Assembly: GCA_018697195.1 (NCBI GenBank)
Contig: CM031864.1
Span: 30,788,256 to 30,852,255, forward strand
From: Certhia americana
Taxonomy: Eukaryota; Chordata; Aves; Passeriformes; Certhiidae
Length of the DNA stretch: 64,000 nucleotides
Direction of reading: 5' to 3'
Shown here in pieces: positions 1-14,796 of this stretch (position 1 is its first letter; each line of letters begins with the position of its first letter). The position numbers were made by a program, and so were the translations under genes. The notes under the pieces are model-generated. The model did not search any database. It was not told the DNA's origin and saw nothing but the letters and a program-made list of their open reading frames with translations.

Positions 1-3000
1 CTTCCATTTTTCACGAATTTATCATCATGCTGACGTTCCTGCCGTGCCTGTGAACTCAGCCCCATGATTAAATTATTTTTAAAATAATTTAATCAGCACA
101 AGCTGACAATATTCTTTGATTTTTAACTTGGAGGAAACTGAAGGATTTGGAGAAGTCCAACTTTTTCATTAATGCTTATTTGGAGGACCACTATGAAAAA
201 GAAGATAGCTGTATTTCTGCTGGATCATTTTCTTTTCCTGGCAGACAGCAGCGTAGTGCCAGGCCATTCTTCACACAGAGTGGGATGGACATCTTTGAAA
301 TGGTCATGAAGCGTGTGGGTAGCACAGGAGCTGTGTGCTTCTTGTTTGTAAAACATCCCAGACTGCATTTACATGGTGAAGTGGCTGAACTGCCATTAGT
401 GTGCGTTTTTCCATCAAAAAGTTACTTTAGAAAGTGTCTGGACAATTGTACATTTTGTATCTCTGCTTTGTGAAAGCACTAGATAGGATCCGGGGAGCTC
501 CAGAAGAGTAAGTGGGATGTCTGCAGCTGATAAATGAGTTGAAATAATAGCAGGCAATTGTACAGAGCTGATTTTGAAATTCTCAAAGAGAAAGTTGTCT
601 GCCATGATTTGCTATAGTTTTTTTGGCACGTCCAGCAGCAACAGTTAACCCTTTCTGTCACTCAATAAGCTAAATCATGATTTAAAAAGATTCAAGTCGG
701 TAGGCATAGGATTCAGGCAACAGTATGAGCAGGCTGTCATTGCCATCAGAGCAAAAAACCCCCGCAAAACTACCTCCAGGGTCTGTTTTGGGGCTGAGTG
801 AACCAAACAAGTAGACAATTAAATGCCAGTGAGAGTGAACAAATGCAAACAGTCTCAGCTGTGTTCACTTTGTGCAGAGTGCTTGGGGTACGGATGAAAG
901 AAGGAAGATAAGGATTGTGTAGGGACAGAAGAGGTGAGGGTGAAGGGAGCAGCAGCATGTGAGGCAAGAGGATCTGATTCTTTTTTCTGTGGAGTTTGTG
1001 ACCTTTCTGTTAATGAATATCACTTATGGTTAGGCAAGGCCTAATGCAGTCCTGCAGTCCTGTTGTTTCTTGGTCTTTCACTGTGATCGGACTCATTTTC
1101 TTAATTTTAAATTTACAAAAAAGAAAATTTGTCCCTTAGCAATATTGTTGCTTCTGGCCAATGCATGTAGGCATGATTTGTGCTTTTAAGTAGCTGTGCC
1201 CATTGTTATGAGAACATGCTATTGAAGTGTGGTGCTCATTTTCAGCTTGTACCATCATCCTCATGTGTTGTTTTTAGCATTATTCGTGGTGTCTGGAAAG
1301 ATTGTGAAGCTGGCAGGAGTTTAGCAGTGCTAACTGAAGCCCCCTTTGCTTGGGACCCCTCTGTGATGGTTATAGGACTGCTCAGAGCCACATTTTTGTG
1401 CTGCACAGTTTTCCAGGCAGTCTGGTCTCAGTATTGCAGTCAGTGATTTGGTGTTTTATAAATTAGTTTAGTACAGCTCTGGATAATGTTCCAGCCTAAT
1501 GCCCCTCTGTTGTGCAGTTCCTGTAGCACATAATGGACTGGTGAAAACCAATGTCTCTAAACACTGTGTTCCCTGTTCCCAGTCCTTTTTCCTTCCTCTA
1601 TCCCTTATCACCTGTTCCCCATCCTCTCCCTTCTCATCAGATGTGTGGTTTGGAGGCTTTAGGATATTTACTCTTTCACCTACTCTTTCACCTTTCTCTG
1701 CCCAATTCCACATTTCTGCTCTGTGTGCTTTGTCTCAAACTTTGCTCAGGTTTATGGGAGAGACAGGAATGTGGAGAAGGTGGAGCTGGAAGGGCTCAGT
1801 CCAGCAATTTTGGATATCTGGGATGAAATACGTAACAACCACGTTCAGGAGCCTGTGTTTCCTTCACCTTTGGTGTGCAGGGGACAATTCAGCACCTCTG
1901 AGTGGGACACCTATGGAGAGCCACTGCTGATTTTTGTTCTCACAGCTGTGAGGAACTCAGCAGGAGGTTCAATATCAAGATTCCACTTTTTTTTGCCTCT
2001 TCAGCAGTCTGGTTATATTTACTCTGGTTGTAATATGTGCATCAGTTTATGGTCTGTATTGTTCAGTATTTTTTCTGGTTTTCTGTCCAGTGGTCAAAGT
2101 TGATCAATGAATAATCTGAAAGACTGGAAAAGAACCAGTGTACTACAGGGCAGGTATTTGCATGTACAGCTGACTTTGCACTCACTGTGCATTTTTCAGC
2201 TTAAATCGTGTATGCACTCGTGCTCATATTATATCTAATCTAATATATAGAGATATATAATAATATATTATTATATATATTTGAATATCTAAACTGATAT
2301 TTGGATAGTAAATTGGTTTGGAGGAGCTGTGTGTGCTCAGCACAGTGGTAACAAGTGATTGTAAGGACTGGCAATGTTTAGATAGCATATAGGTTATTTC
2401 ATTCCTGCTGAAAGAAAATAGCTGCCTTGTTGAATTGTTGTGGCCTTAATGGGAGGTATCCTCTCTGCCTGTCATGTTTTTCTTCAGGAAAAGAGCAGGA
2501 TATGGAATAGCTTTGACATTTCCTTAGTCATTGCTTACTCATACACAACACACAATTAGTGGGGATGCAAAATTAGCTGAGCTAAGTTAATTTTCAGAGC
2601 GGTGGTGAAGAGCATGATATGCCCTGGATTAACACTGTCCTCTTTCTCGACTGCTGTGATCTCCTCAACTGTGCTTTAGCCCTGAAGCACGTTAGTGTGA
2701 AGCTTTTGGACCCTTTATAAAACCCAGATGTGCAGCTGAATCGAGTGTTCCTTTTCCCCACTCAGGCTTGAATGTTTCAGTCAGGTTACCACATCACTGG
2801 AATAGCATTGCCTCTCTCACAGGAGATGTCACAAAGTGATTGTAGCATTCAGCAAAGCAAAATAACTGCACAGTAAGGGGGTGCATTTCAGGGAATGTAG
2901 GAGCCTGTTGTTTACTGCTTAACGAAAGCCAGGATATATGATGGATAAACTTGGAGTGGTTTATGTTTCTTTTCCCATTCTGTTCTAGAAAAAATTCCCT

Positions 3001-6000
3001 TTGAAAAGAGAACTGCCTGGGTGACTGAAAGAAGTGTATACTTCTAGAATTTTCTAGTTAAAAAGCCTGTGTCTTGTTGGTTTAAACTGCTGGTTTCATC
3101 TAATTAGACTTTGGAGTTTGATTTACCCCTCAGAAATATTTTTATGAACATTCTTTCTTCTGCCCAAGTGAGAGACAGTTTGTTGTTACTTTTGTGGGTT
3201 TTTTTTCTGGCAAAACTTTGTGTTGCAGCTATTTCTATGTTTCAGTAACATAATACACTCTGGGGGCAGATCTTGGAGATCTTTGACTCTAATGAATACC
3301 AGTCACGTGAGAGCAAATACATGATTTATTACACGAGTATATTTTCGATAGTAATGCCTGGAGATTTTTTTAGTGGGGGGAAGGGAGAGCAAGAAAGAGA
3401 AGGATGCAGTTGAAAGAAATTAGTGGCAAAGTGATGTTAACTCTCACCTTAGTTCAAGCCTGTGGTTTGCAATTCCAACATTGTGAATGATCCCAAAACA
3501 AAAACATCCATCCTTTTCACATTTAAGAACAATCTTAAGGGAATTGTGTTGTGGAAGCAGATCTTAAAATGAGCACCAGCAATATTGCTCAGGGCCTCTA
3601 AAACTGAAAGCCATTTCTTCTAGTATTTATTGTCTTTGGCAGGACTATTATCCTCTCTCTCTATTAACTGCTGCGTGAACTGTCGTCTTTGTCCTGCCAA
3701 AACTTCTGTTCATAACATAATTTATTCATAGGTTTCTTGCTTTTGATAAAGACTTAACAGTAAGGAGCCAGGTTGTGGAATGTGAAACCGAGAGTTGCTT
3801 TCCTGAGGCTGAATGCAGCAGTCTGTCATTGTGCTGTGCAGAGGTGTAAACTCTGAGGAGAGGTGACTGTCAAAGCTGCATTGCTGCAGCTCCGTGAAAT
3901 CCATAACAGAACTACTCATCCTCTTGTATGAAATCTAAGTTCTCTTTCCAAAGATTAATAAGTGATATCCAAGGAGTAGTCGTGTCTGACTTTTTCTGTA
4001 GGTATGAAGATTTAATCACCTACTCTGGCTATCTGAGTTAATTATGTAGACATAAGCATTCAAATTAGAATTAAGGGCCAACTTAAAAGCCTTTTGATTG
4101 CTCAAAGATTTTGAGATCTGATTTCTGCAAAATTTTCATGTGAACTGGTGAATGATAATGCTCTCAGGCTTAACCTACAACCTCCCTAAAACATTAAATA
4201 TGTTTCTTGAAGGTGTGGGAAACAAGGAGTTAACAGATCAACAGAAAGTTATAATTTTTGTTACATGGTCCCTAGTATTTATAGTTACTTTTTTTAATGG
4301 GTGTCTCCAAGGAAGAGAGGTTTCGGAATTCCTCATTACCATTCTATGCATCTCCCAATTAAAAGAAAGAGAAATTTTTGTCACTTGAGCTTCTGGAGCC
4401 AAAGGAGAGGTTGTGTCCTGCCTTCATGGCAGTTTGTGTTGGTTGTTCTTAGTTAACCAAAGGATGATTTATCAGTTTAAAATTCTGATAAAGCTGAGCT
4501 ACTAACATACTTTTTTTTTTTTTTTTTCTGTTATTTACTTCACCTGTCTGCTTTGCATATAAAGTTTCAGTGCTTTGCCTTAGCTGTAGCTTTACAAGCA
4601 GTGCAGGAAGATGTGTGTTTATTGTGGCTTTACTAATACTCTCTTAGCAGCTGAGGCAAGATGTGTTCTAAAAACCTGTGAGCCATCGTGTTGGCCTGGT
4701 GGATATTTCTGAGTGTTTGACAATATCCAACAGCCTAAACTCACTGTAGCTACTAACCAGTAGTTTAGTAAAACATAAGTCCAGTCTTGTTATGTTCATA
4801 GTAGTTTCCTTTTCTCAAATTACTAAGCATTTTCAAATGCCTGTGTAGGTTCCAGAATAATGAAGCAATTTACTGAAAGTCTGAGAGATGGACTCATGTG
4901 AGAAAGACTACGAAGAGCTTTTGAAGAGTTGGTTGAAGTTCCTTTCCTTGTGGATCATGTTAGACATGGGGGAAGCTTTAAAAGTATTAGTCATTACAAA
5001 CACCTCTGTTGATGCCCCTTGGTTCACCCACTTCAGAGATCAGAAAGTTCTTCCCTCTCCCTATAATTGTTTGAAATCACAGCAATAACTTCACCTTTGC
5101 AGTACAGAACCCCAGAAGGAAAAGTGTTGATTCTTTGAAGTCCCTGTTAGTGTTTCAGTATGTTTTTCTGGGGGATGGTTCATGACTCTTCTCTCTTTTC
5201 ATGTTCTTGCAATGCTGATCTGTGCTCTGTGGTGTCTCCCTGACAGCAGCCATCAGTGCATATTGATCTGTTCCTTTCATGACAGTCTCCACAGCTTCAT
5301 CCCAGGCCTTCCTTTTGCTGATGGAATGACTTTTCCTTGGATGTACAGAATTACCCCCTCTGCTGTCCAGCTGAGTACTTCGACCTAAGATAGCAAATAT
5401 TTTATCCAAGTCTTGTATGTGTAACACTTAACCTCCTGAGGATCTGGTCTTGATTGAAAAACAAAACCTCGCAAACAGCCAACAACTGACCCACAGCCTT
5501 TCTGGCTGCTGCCATAGGTAACACCCAAGGTCAACTTGCCCCTATCACTGCTTACATTTCACATCTCTGCAGTGGTTCCCTTTGTGATGTGTGAATCTCA
5601 GTATATTCTGAAGGCTGCCTAGAGTTTAAAGATGAAGTGGACAGCTCTGCTCTCGATTCCCTAAGGGACCTGCTGTCATCTCTCACTCCAGCTGCAAGGT
5701 GTTTATTAAATGTGTCTTTACCTAAAGCCTTACAAAAGCATTTTTTGGTTGTGCACTGGACCAAAGCATTGCCTTGTGTTACGTATCATGTGGGAAATGT
5801 GGAAAATACAGAAGAAGCAGCAATTTTATGCATTTTAATGTTGCATGGCCTATCAGTCAGAAACACTATTTATGTAGAGAGAGACCTGAAAATGCAGTTA
5901 AAAGGGTAAAATCAAGAGTCAGGAAAATGATGAGTACATATGCCTGAGATTCTTAAGTATGCCTCTGAAACTCTGCAACAAAGCAGGTTTCACAAGCCTG

Positions 6001-9000
6001 AGGAAGTTGAACTTTTTTACAGCTAAAAAAGTTTACATTCCTGGCGTATGTATTAAAAAACCCCAAAAGACTTCGCAGTACAATATTATTTTCCAGTACC
6101 TCTCTATGCTTTTTCTGGACTAGTTCAACAAGTGTTTTAATTGTTACTAGATGTGTTAGTCTCTAAAGCACAGAGGAAGAAAGTTTTCAGATTTTATACC
6201 TTATAGACCAGGACTGTCTAAAAATGCCAGAGAGATGTCCTGGGTTATCCCACAGCTTCCCTCCACAGGTGGATCTGTATGGTTTTTGGCATTTAATGAA
6301 AAAAAGTACTTTACTGTAGACTTAACAGTAAAAATTAGTAAAATGAGAAGACTTTTCAGGTATCTGTGAATGTTCTGAAAGCAAATTCAGAGTTTGGAAC
6401 AGTGAAAACTTAATAAAGTAGTAAAGGGGAAAAATAGTTTGAAAGAACTGTATGGAAATGGGAAGAACCAATAGAAAGGCTTGTTCACGCAAGCTTGGCT
6501 TTTTGTTGGATATGAATTTAATGTGAAGGCTGAAATTAGAAGGTGTTGTCTTAAACTTTGAAGATTCAGGTTTTTTCAACACCCTGACCTGGCTGGGTTT
6601 TAGGGTCAGCACTCAAGGATGTGAAGATCTGAAGTGCCAGGTGGAACTGAGCTAATGTGGGGGTGCCAGTTCTGTTACATGATTTTAGAGCATGTGATGC
6701 TATACAGATAGTTTTCCATGTTAATAGGTGTAAAAAGAATCAGTGCTTTCTTCTATATTAATATTTTTTATTTTTTTGTTAGTTTTCTACTGACTGCTTC
6801 TCTCCCTGGGTAATATTTTTTGTTTTCGTATGTGCAAAAATAAGGAAGCATAGAATCAGCAAAACTTCCTTTTCTTCTTCTAACATGTCACAGAATTCTC
6901 AGCCCACAGTTCTCCCTCAGAAATAGACTTATGAAGCAGGTAACCTCTGTGCTCTGGGTTTTTCTCAACAGGCACATCAGTGCACAGATGCTGAGCACCT
7001 CTTAAAGCAGTGTCTGTCAGGCAGGATGTGTTCATCCCATACTGTTGCACTTTCTCTCAAAGGCAAGATATTGTCAGCTATGATTTGCTAAGTTTTGCTG
7101 AACTTTGTCTTTTCTTCCATCTTGCAGCTATGCAAAACTTTGAGTGTCTTGTCTGTCCAGGGAGCAGTGCTGTGTGGTTCAGATGTGCTCACCAGGTAGT
7201 GCTTTTGGGAACATTTTTCTACACAAACATCCTCTCCTGTGTGCACTTTTACCTTGAGAAGGTAAAAGAGAAGGCGTTCCAGATTTTCTATTTCATTTTT
7301 GCATCCCACTCCTGCCCCACTTAAAGCCAATCTCTAAAAGGGGTGAAATGCAAACAGTTGTTAACTCAGAGAAACAACAAACACATCTGACAGAACAGCA
7401 GCTCGTCTTTGATTCTCATTCACTGACATGGAAACCCCCAGAGACTGGGAAAGAAGGAGCCTCCTGCTTTGTAAACCTCCTTTGGTGTCTGACAGAAACA
7501 TGGCACTCTTGCCTTGGTGTTTGGATATCACCAGGAACTGCTGAGAATTCAAGAGGAAAAAAAATTAGTTCAGGCTATGAGGAATAAGAGGAAAAGATGA
7601 GTTTTATGTAAACAAAGTCAGAAAAACTTTGGAAATAATTATTTAGATCAGCTAGGAAAGCTGATGGAATGTCATAGTTATGGAAGCTTTTTGGCAGAAG
7701 TGGTATTTATTGGCTGGGTTTAGTTTAGCACAGAGAATGTCAACTAAGTATAAAGTTGTTAGTGCTGGAAAACCCTGCTGCAAAGAGGCGTAAAATGCAG
7801 CGAGCTGTGTGCTGCACACCCAACCTGGTGTGCCTGAAAACCAGCAGGTTCACTCAGACACAGCCAGCATCATTGGAGCGTGCTTATTTTCTAAACACTG
7901 ATTTATTACCTAGATCCAGTGGTACTTTCTAGGAATGATTTACCCTAACAAGGTAGAGCACAGACAGATTGCAGCATTTTCATGCGCAGAGTTGTCTCCT
8001 AACTCCTGTGCTGACAAGATTCTGAAAGTGGACTTCAGATCCGGATTTGTGGGAGGGATTTCTTCGTTGACTCTCTATGAAACATTGCATGGAGGAAAAT
8101 GGAAACCATATGCAATCCACTACACAGATCTGTTTTTCATTTAAATCTTTTCCTGTATTATATTTTCTGCTAGTAGAGGAGAGAGAAACAAACTGCTAGA
8201 TGAATAGTATGGAGCTCAAAATGAAAGGAGTGTGGTTTTCCTTTTTCTTTTTTTTCTTGAGTGAAGAAAAAAATTTGATCAGCAGTATGATTTCATGTAG
8301 GATTCTATATAGAAGGAAGATAATTTGTATAGAATATGTTGGAACATCTGTTAATTTAAGTCTTAGTGAATTGAATTGATATCAAAGATCTGTGAAGCTG
8401 CTGAGTTGATAGAGCTGTACCACAGGAGAGGGACCACAGTGTAAAGGTCTTGATGAACACTGCACACAGAACGAAAGTCTGCACTAGTATCTGATTCTGT
8501 TCAAAATATGCTTAAGCTGCTGTGGAGTTGTGGAAAATCTCACCATCTCTGAAAACAGTGCGGTAGTTTTACCGGGAGTCTCAGGGTTTAGATTTTTTTG
8601 CCTGGTTTTGAACAGAAGTTCAGTTTTTAAAAGTTCACTGAGACTCTTCAGTGCCGAGGTACTCCCTTGGTTTTTGCACAAAGTCTGGGAAAAGAAGCGC
8701 CGCAGGACAAATAAAATAGAGCACACTTTGAACAGAGCTGAGCATTTTCATGTATTGGATATATTATACTTGAAGTTCAGGTCTGTGAATGAAGGACTTA
8801 ACTGGCTTGAAAGGGAAGTTGTGAAGATCTTCTGCCTCTCGGACTTTTTGGAAGCTGTACGGAATGGAACTCTGCAGTGATAATTACCAGGAGCTCAGCA
8901 ATATGTGTGTGCATGTGGTAAACACCCAGATTTGTCCAGTGATTTCAAGCTGTGTAATCTGGCAGTGTAAACAGCATGGTAAGGAATCTTCCTTTGCTCA

Positions 9001-9638
9001 GCGTAGTAGTGAAAATTCACCAAAGGGGGTGAGTCCCTAGGTCCAATTTTCTTAGATTTCCAAGGAGAACATCTGAGTCTGCTTGAAAAATAACCCCACT
9101 GTGATAAAAGACCATTGCGGACAGTCCGAAGTGTTTCTGCACCTCCTGTCAGCTTCACAGATTAACGGAGGCTGAAGGACCAGTTCAGTTGCTAGATCTC
9201 TTTAAAGAGACTTTGTGTTTTCATCTAACTCCTACAAGACTGCTAAAGTAGCTTCTGAGCAGTAGAAATGCCCAGATCAAGTGACAGTACACACTTTAAA
9301 CAGTGAGGAACTGCACAAAGAGGCCCTGAGCTCACAAAAGCTGTTGAGGGCCTTTGAGAAAGCCTGAGTGGATTGCAGGCTGATGACGCTGCTGTCGTGC
9401 AGCTGGGTGAAATCTGTCTTGATTCAATTAACAGCCAAGACCTGGAGGCACATAAGGGCATAACCAAAAAGCAAGTCAGAATAGCCAGGGAATGTTTCTG
9501 CTGTTCTGTCAGTGTCGCACAACTCAAATGTTCTCTCATAGTATTTGAATTCTGAGCAGGGAAAAAAGAGGGAACAAGATTCGATGTAATGTAACTCTGA
9601 ACTCCTGCCTTCTGAACGTCAAATAAAGGAGAGAATGG
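1..9638. other. Intronic stretch with no gene seen
   Basis: This is unique-looking AT-rich intron. It includes an AT-rich palindromic block near 2226-2304 and a 17-base T run at 4511-4527. Short open frames occur on both strands. None shows a signal peptide followed by a known domain or a run of conserved motifs, and I recognise none. No complete mobile element is visible to me. Confidence 0.6.
2253..2278. repeat. AT-only perfect palindrome inside an AT-rich block
   Basis: The 26 bases read the same on both strands and consist only of A and T. They sit in a wider AT-rich block from about 2226 to 2304. Such sequence melts easily and could form a small hairpin or cruciform. It is probably a degenerate AT microsatellite, with no function implied. 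Confidence 0.85.
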
Positions 9639-9797
9639 TTTCTCCTCCTCCTTCTCCTCCTCCTTCTTCTCCTCCTCCTTCTTCTTCTCCTCCTTCTCTT
9701 TCTTCTCCTTCTCCTTCTTTCTTCTCCTCTCCTTCTTTCTTCTCCTTCTCCTTCTCCTCCTTCTTCTTATCCTATCCTTCTTCTCCTTCTCCTTTTC
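9639..9797. repeat. Polypyrimidine (CTT/CCT)n tract
   Basis: This run of about 159 bases is nearly pure C and T on the + strand, built of irregular TCC and TTC units. The only purines are at 9769 and 9774. Purine/pyrimidine tracts with mirror symmetry can form triplex DNA and often vary in length between individuals. An open frame across it encodes only Ser, Pro and Phe-rich low-complexity sequence and is an artefact of the repeat. Confidence 0.95.
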
Positions 9798-12700
9798 AAA
9801 AAGGTGTTAATTATATACACCTGATTCCTGCATTGGCTCTTTTTTAAAAATGCACTGAGATTCCTGTCCTGGGAGAGAAGCTACAGAGTGATTTGGCATT
9901 GGTGTGGTCAAAATTTTGCACTGAGAGGGGGAAGGAAGGATACTTTAATTTATGTAATAGTGAAGTGCTGCGTGGACAGGAGATGTAATCATTGTATCCT
10001 TGTGTCTTATTGACAAAACGTGTAAGATGTTATTTTGATTACTACAGTATAATATGTAAACACATCTCACTCATCAAAATCACAAAGAACTTTGACAAAA
10101 TTATGGTAATCCTTATAAAATATGTTTGCCTGGTATTTTCATTCCCATTTAATGTTTTCTGCTTGTATCTTTAACCTGTAAGCACTTAAAAATATTGAGT
10201 GCCTCTGTGTGCATCCAAATCTCCATAGAAAGATGTGACCCTAAGTTATAGCATTTAGATGCTGCTATAACAAAAATATTTACCATTAATGTTTGGCTTG
10301 CACATTGTTTCACAGAATCTCATTGGGTTTTTAGTTTCTATTGGGTCCCTTAATTTTGGAGGGATGGGAAGTATTTTGTTTTTCAGGTTGTATAAATTGA
10401 AATGTCATTAGTCTGAAGTTTTCCTGTTTGCTAGGGAGAAACATGTTTTTATGTGGAAATTTTAGCTGTTTAAATGTATTTAAATTTTCTGAAATTTTAT
10501 TTATATGCTTTCCACCTGTTGAGAAATATTTGTGGTGTTTTTTTAGCTTTTGTTCATAATTCAAGCTCCTGTTTTGAAACCTCGTATTTGGCATACTCTG
10601 AGGTATTGACAGACTGTTGCCTTGACTAGGAAAAACAATCATGGGCACTTTAAAAAAAATATTGTTGGTGGTGTTCTTCCCATCTTGACTTTGAAGATCC
10701 ACGAGGCATTTGATTATGTAAAGTCAATATGCTGCTGTTTTGGAGTCTCAGTTGTGTTTAAATATACTGTGCATTCAATTCCAGAGCTGTTAGTGTTTTG
10801 TTCATTCACAGAAGGGCTGAGAGAAAGTTTCCTGTACAAGAGGGCAAGTTTGCATAAATCTCCATGAAATGAGGCTATTTCTCTTCGTGGCCCCAGTTCA
10901 TTGTCTGTTTTTTACACTAGCAGCTTTCTCTTTCTAAAAACTGCACATCTCTTGCAATTGGAATAGAAACATAACATAGTTGAAATGAGGTGATCAGTGA
11001 CAGGAGACAGAGAGATAGTAGAGCATAAAGCATATTTAATTACTTGAAAAGAGATTACCACACCTGCTCATTAACTACAGTGCCACTCTGCTCCCAGGCA
11101 CCACACAGCTCCTCCCAACAACCTGGTTTTAAAAATCAATGAAGAAATTGAAGCTGATACTCCAAAGAGACGCCTGTGTGATGTCTCCACAAACACAAAG
11201 TCCTGAGACTCCATCTGTGTTTTGTAGAATGAAGAAACTGGCAGGGGTTTGGTTTGATTTGTTGGATTGGTTTTTAACAAATTGGTCATTTTTCATTACA
11301 GACTTGGAGACTTAGAGACACAATGATAATGGTTCCATCCACAGGAGGCTATGCTGTAAAAGCATTAACTCAGGGAAGAGAGAAGGCAAAGAAGCTCCAT
11401 AATACATCAGTGCTGGAAACATTCTGAAGAATTAAATATATTTATTGATACCATGTTGAGAATAAGCAGTACGATTGGAATGAAAACTGAATCACGATTT
11501 TAGCTCTTGTCTTTGTCACAGACTTATATGACCTTGAGCAAATTATTCCTACTTTGGGTTCTCTCTCTGTTCTGTAAAGCCTTCAGAAGAACTTGTTGAA
11601 ATGGAATGCAAAGAGTTTATTTGGGGCTGTGATAAAGTAGTAGCAAAAAACAGGTAGTAGAGAATGTTTGAAGCTGGGCAGGAGACACGAGGGAGTTATG
11701 CAATGGGAGGTGGTTTATGTGCAAAGGTATGTTTTATAGGCTCAAAGATTGAATTCTGTCCCACAAAATCTCCCTCAGTGTCCTCTTTATGATAACTGTC
11801 AGCAGTCATGCATTTGAACAGCCACAGGGGAAAAGAAAGTCTTTGTATGAGATATTTTCTGTTTCTCAGGACATAAGGTTTACAGACATCATGTTTGGAT
11901 CCAGCCTGACTAGAATATTGTCTCAGTTAGTGCTTCTGGATCCTTAACACCTGTAAAATTTACCTAAGACTACGTTGAACTTCAATGCACTGGATTCAGT
12001 TTGGACCTTGAGTGGAGTCTCCTCTGCCATGTGGCCTGATGGTTGTATTTTTCCATCTCTGTTTTCAAAACCACATCTGTTGTGGCATCTTTCAGTTTCT
12101 TGAACTGATGCTATCGTCCTTTATCAATCTCTGACTTTGGAGCCCTTCAATTCCTTCCCCCAGTGACTTTCCCTCTTCCACTATGGTATCTGCAAGCCAT
12201 GATCTCCAAAGAATTGCCATCTGGAAGATTTAATATTGCAATTCTTTCTGCTCCCATACCCTTTGCTTCCCAGAACCAGTCTAGTCCCACTTAACCCTTT
12301 ATCCATTAATCCGTGAATACTCTGATGGACATCTGGTTTTTATTTTTCTTTTTATTCCTCTGTTGTTTTCGTTGTTTTGCACTCATCCAGTCATATAGAA
12401 GGAAAAACTGTTAGATTATGGCCCATCTTTCATAATATGAGACCTTTCTATACCACATGAAGTTGAGTTTGGAAAGCACATCATCTGGAGAGGAACCTGT
12501 GGAAATCATGCCAGCGTTATTCACCTGCTGCAGTCTAAATCTCCCACAGAATTTTGCATAAAGGTTATATTTATCTTCACTACTGATCATAAATGTCAAT
12601 ATTTTAAAGTAATTGCGAAACATATGTGTTAAAGGCCAAAAAACCAATGGTAAATTCCTTTTACATAGGGTATGTACATATAATTAAAGAAAAACATACT

Positions 12701-14707
12701 CTAGAGCCAGGAAGGCAGAAATGAGGCCTTACTTTATAGTATCAGAAAGCAACATCAGGGAGAGCTATTAAACATGGACCCAATTCATAGTTTTCTGTGT
12801 AGAATCTGATATTTTACACCATGTTCCACTCCTATTTATGAAAGTGTTGACGATTCATTCTTTCAATGTAGCTTTGCTACTACGAATGAATTTTGTTCTC
12901 TTGTACTGTGTATCAGAATATGCTTATCTGACTGAATTTTTGGTGGGATTGATATTAATTTTTTGTATAGGTGAATCATAACTGTGTTTCATTTGTTTAC
13001 CCCTAATTACCTTCCCCAAGATGATCTGTGACTTGGTCTGCAATGATAGTGAGATACCTGATTTGAGGAAATTAAAATTGTTAAGCGTGGCTTTTGGGAG
13101 TAAATGTTACAGAAGTAGCCTCATCTTGTTAAGATTTGCTGAATCTCCAGGTTATTTCTGTGGACCTTGGGATGTGTTTATGAAGAAAGTGGAGCCTGTG
13201 TCAGTAAAGGAAAAATAGCAGGAAGATGCTGAGCAAATGCTATCAGATGAAAGAATGGAGGTGTAGGGAGGAAAACAAGCTTGGGAAAGGAGAGCTGGGG
13301 AGAGAGTAGGCTCTGTGGTGGAGATTGTCTTGTGAACAGGTTGCACTACAAGCCTTAGCGTATGTTGTTAGAAAATCCATAAGGAGCCTCAATAATATTG
13401 GCAGCCTCCCAGAAATCTTCATATGATGGTTGTAAGTTTTTAATGATAAAAATTCAACTTGGCAACAGCAGCTAAGTACTCCAAGGGTTTGTGGTGCAAA
13501 TGCAGGTGTCAGATGCTGAAACAGCATCCTAAGGTTGGAGTAGGTGTGCTTGAAGACTTTGTTTGCTGGGTAAAAAATGAAGGTGTTGGTATTTAATTAA
13601 CCCTTCAGTCACAGCTGGGTGGCTGCTTAGGCAGGAATGTTAGCTCTGTCTTCTGCTGTGCGGAAACACAGATCATTAAATTCGGCACTTTGTGTCTATT
13701 GTACCTGAATATGTTCACCTTGACCTGGTTGAGCAGGTGAAGGACACTGAACACTCCCACTAGGCAATTAAGGATTAGTCTTAGAGGCTCTTTCTATATA
13801 TTCATTACTTGCTATTCACAGCGGTTTGCTAATATTGTTCTGAACAATATTAATTTTGAAACAAAATTTGTTTCTCTAGTGTGCACGTGGGGGAAAATCC
13901 TGCTTTGCTGTCCTGTAATTATCTCTTAGAACTTCTGAAAGTGGATGACCCTGTTTCTGCCTTTCAGTGCAGACATTATGTATTGAGGGCATTGCTAAAG
14001 CACGGTTGTGTACATTAGCAGAAACCCCTCTTTGCTTCCATGCTGCTTTTGTAATAAAGTCACATTTCACTGCAAAAGGTTGCAATCTGCTTTCCATCTC
14101 CATTAAGATTCACTGTAAGCCATGCTATGAAAATTCCTGAATGAATAGCAAAATTGAAGACCTGCTTACCAGTTTCCAATAGAAATGAGAAACCCAATTT
14201 AGCTGAAGTGAAATTTATTCTGTCTCGTGAAAATCTTAAATTTGCTAAGGATATTGCCTTCAGAACTTTGTGCCAGTTTCTTCCCAATGTCAAAGGGAAA
14301 GTTGAAGAATTCTTTCAAGCCTTAGGCAGTATGGAAAGCAACCAGAATAGAAGATGGATACTCAGGGAACACCTCTACTTTTAATCTTCTTACATGACTA
14401 TTTGGGGGCTAGATTTTAATTTTACTGCATTCTGATGTTCACTGCCTTACTTGCTCACACAGCTGTGAGAGACTAAAGCACAAACAGTAGTTTGCAAAGT
14501 TTTGTTTGCTTCTGCCCAGTAAAAAATACCCCAGTGGTTGAAGGAGATGAGTGAGCCAGGTTTAGCTGAGCACCAGAGACTGCAGGAGGTGTGTGACTTT
14601 AGAAGGTGTGGCAGAGGTCCTGGCTGAGTTGGCATGGAGTTTTGCTCCATGAGATCTCGAAGTAAAACCAATGAGACCTGATTATAGACCTTCAATACTA
14701 TTTTTAT

Positions 14708-14796
14708 GTTTGTTTTTTTTGTTTGTTTGTTTTTTGTTTGTTTGGTTTGGTTTGGTTTTTTTTTTTTTGTTGTTGTTGTTTTGTTTTGTTTTTTAA
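14708..14796. repeat. T-rich (GTTT)n / (GTT)n simple repeat
   Basis: Interleaved GTTT, GGTTT and GTT units with T runs cover this stretch on the + strand. It is low-complexity sequence and is expected to vary in length. Confidence 0.9.

Noticed and set aside
1723..2103. Open frame of 126 codons preceded by an acceptor-like TTTGCTCAG, with a protein-like start (VEKVELEGLSPAILDIWDE)
   Set aside because: I recognise no family, overlapping frames of similar length exist, no good donor follows, and later residues look random.
9635..9847. Open frame of about 70 codons rich in Ser, Pro and Phe
   Set aside because: It is a direct translation of the (CTT/CCT)n tract and has no independent coding signal.
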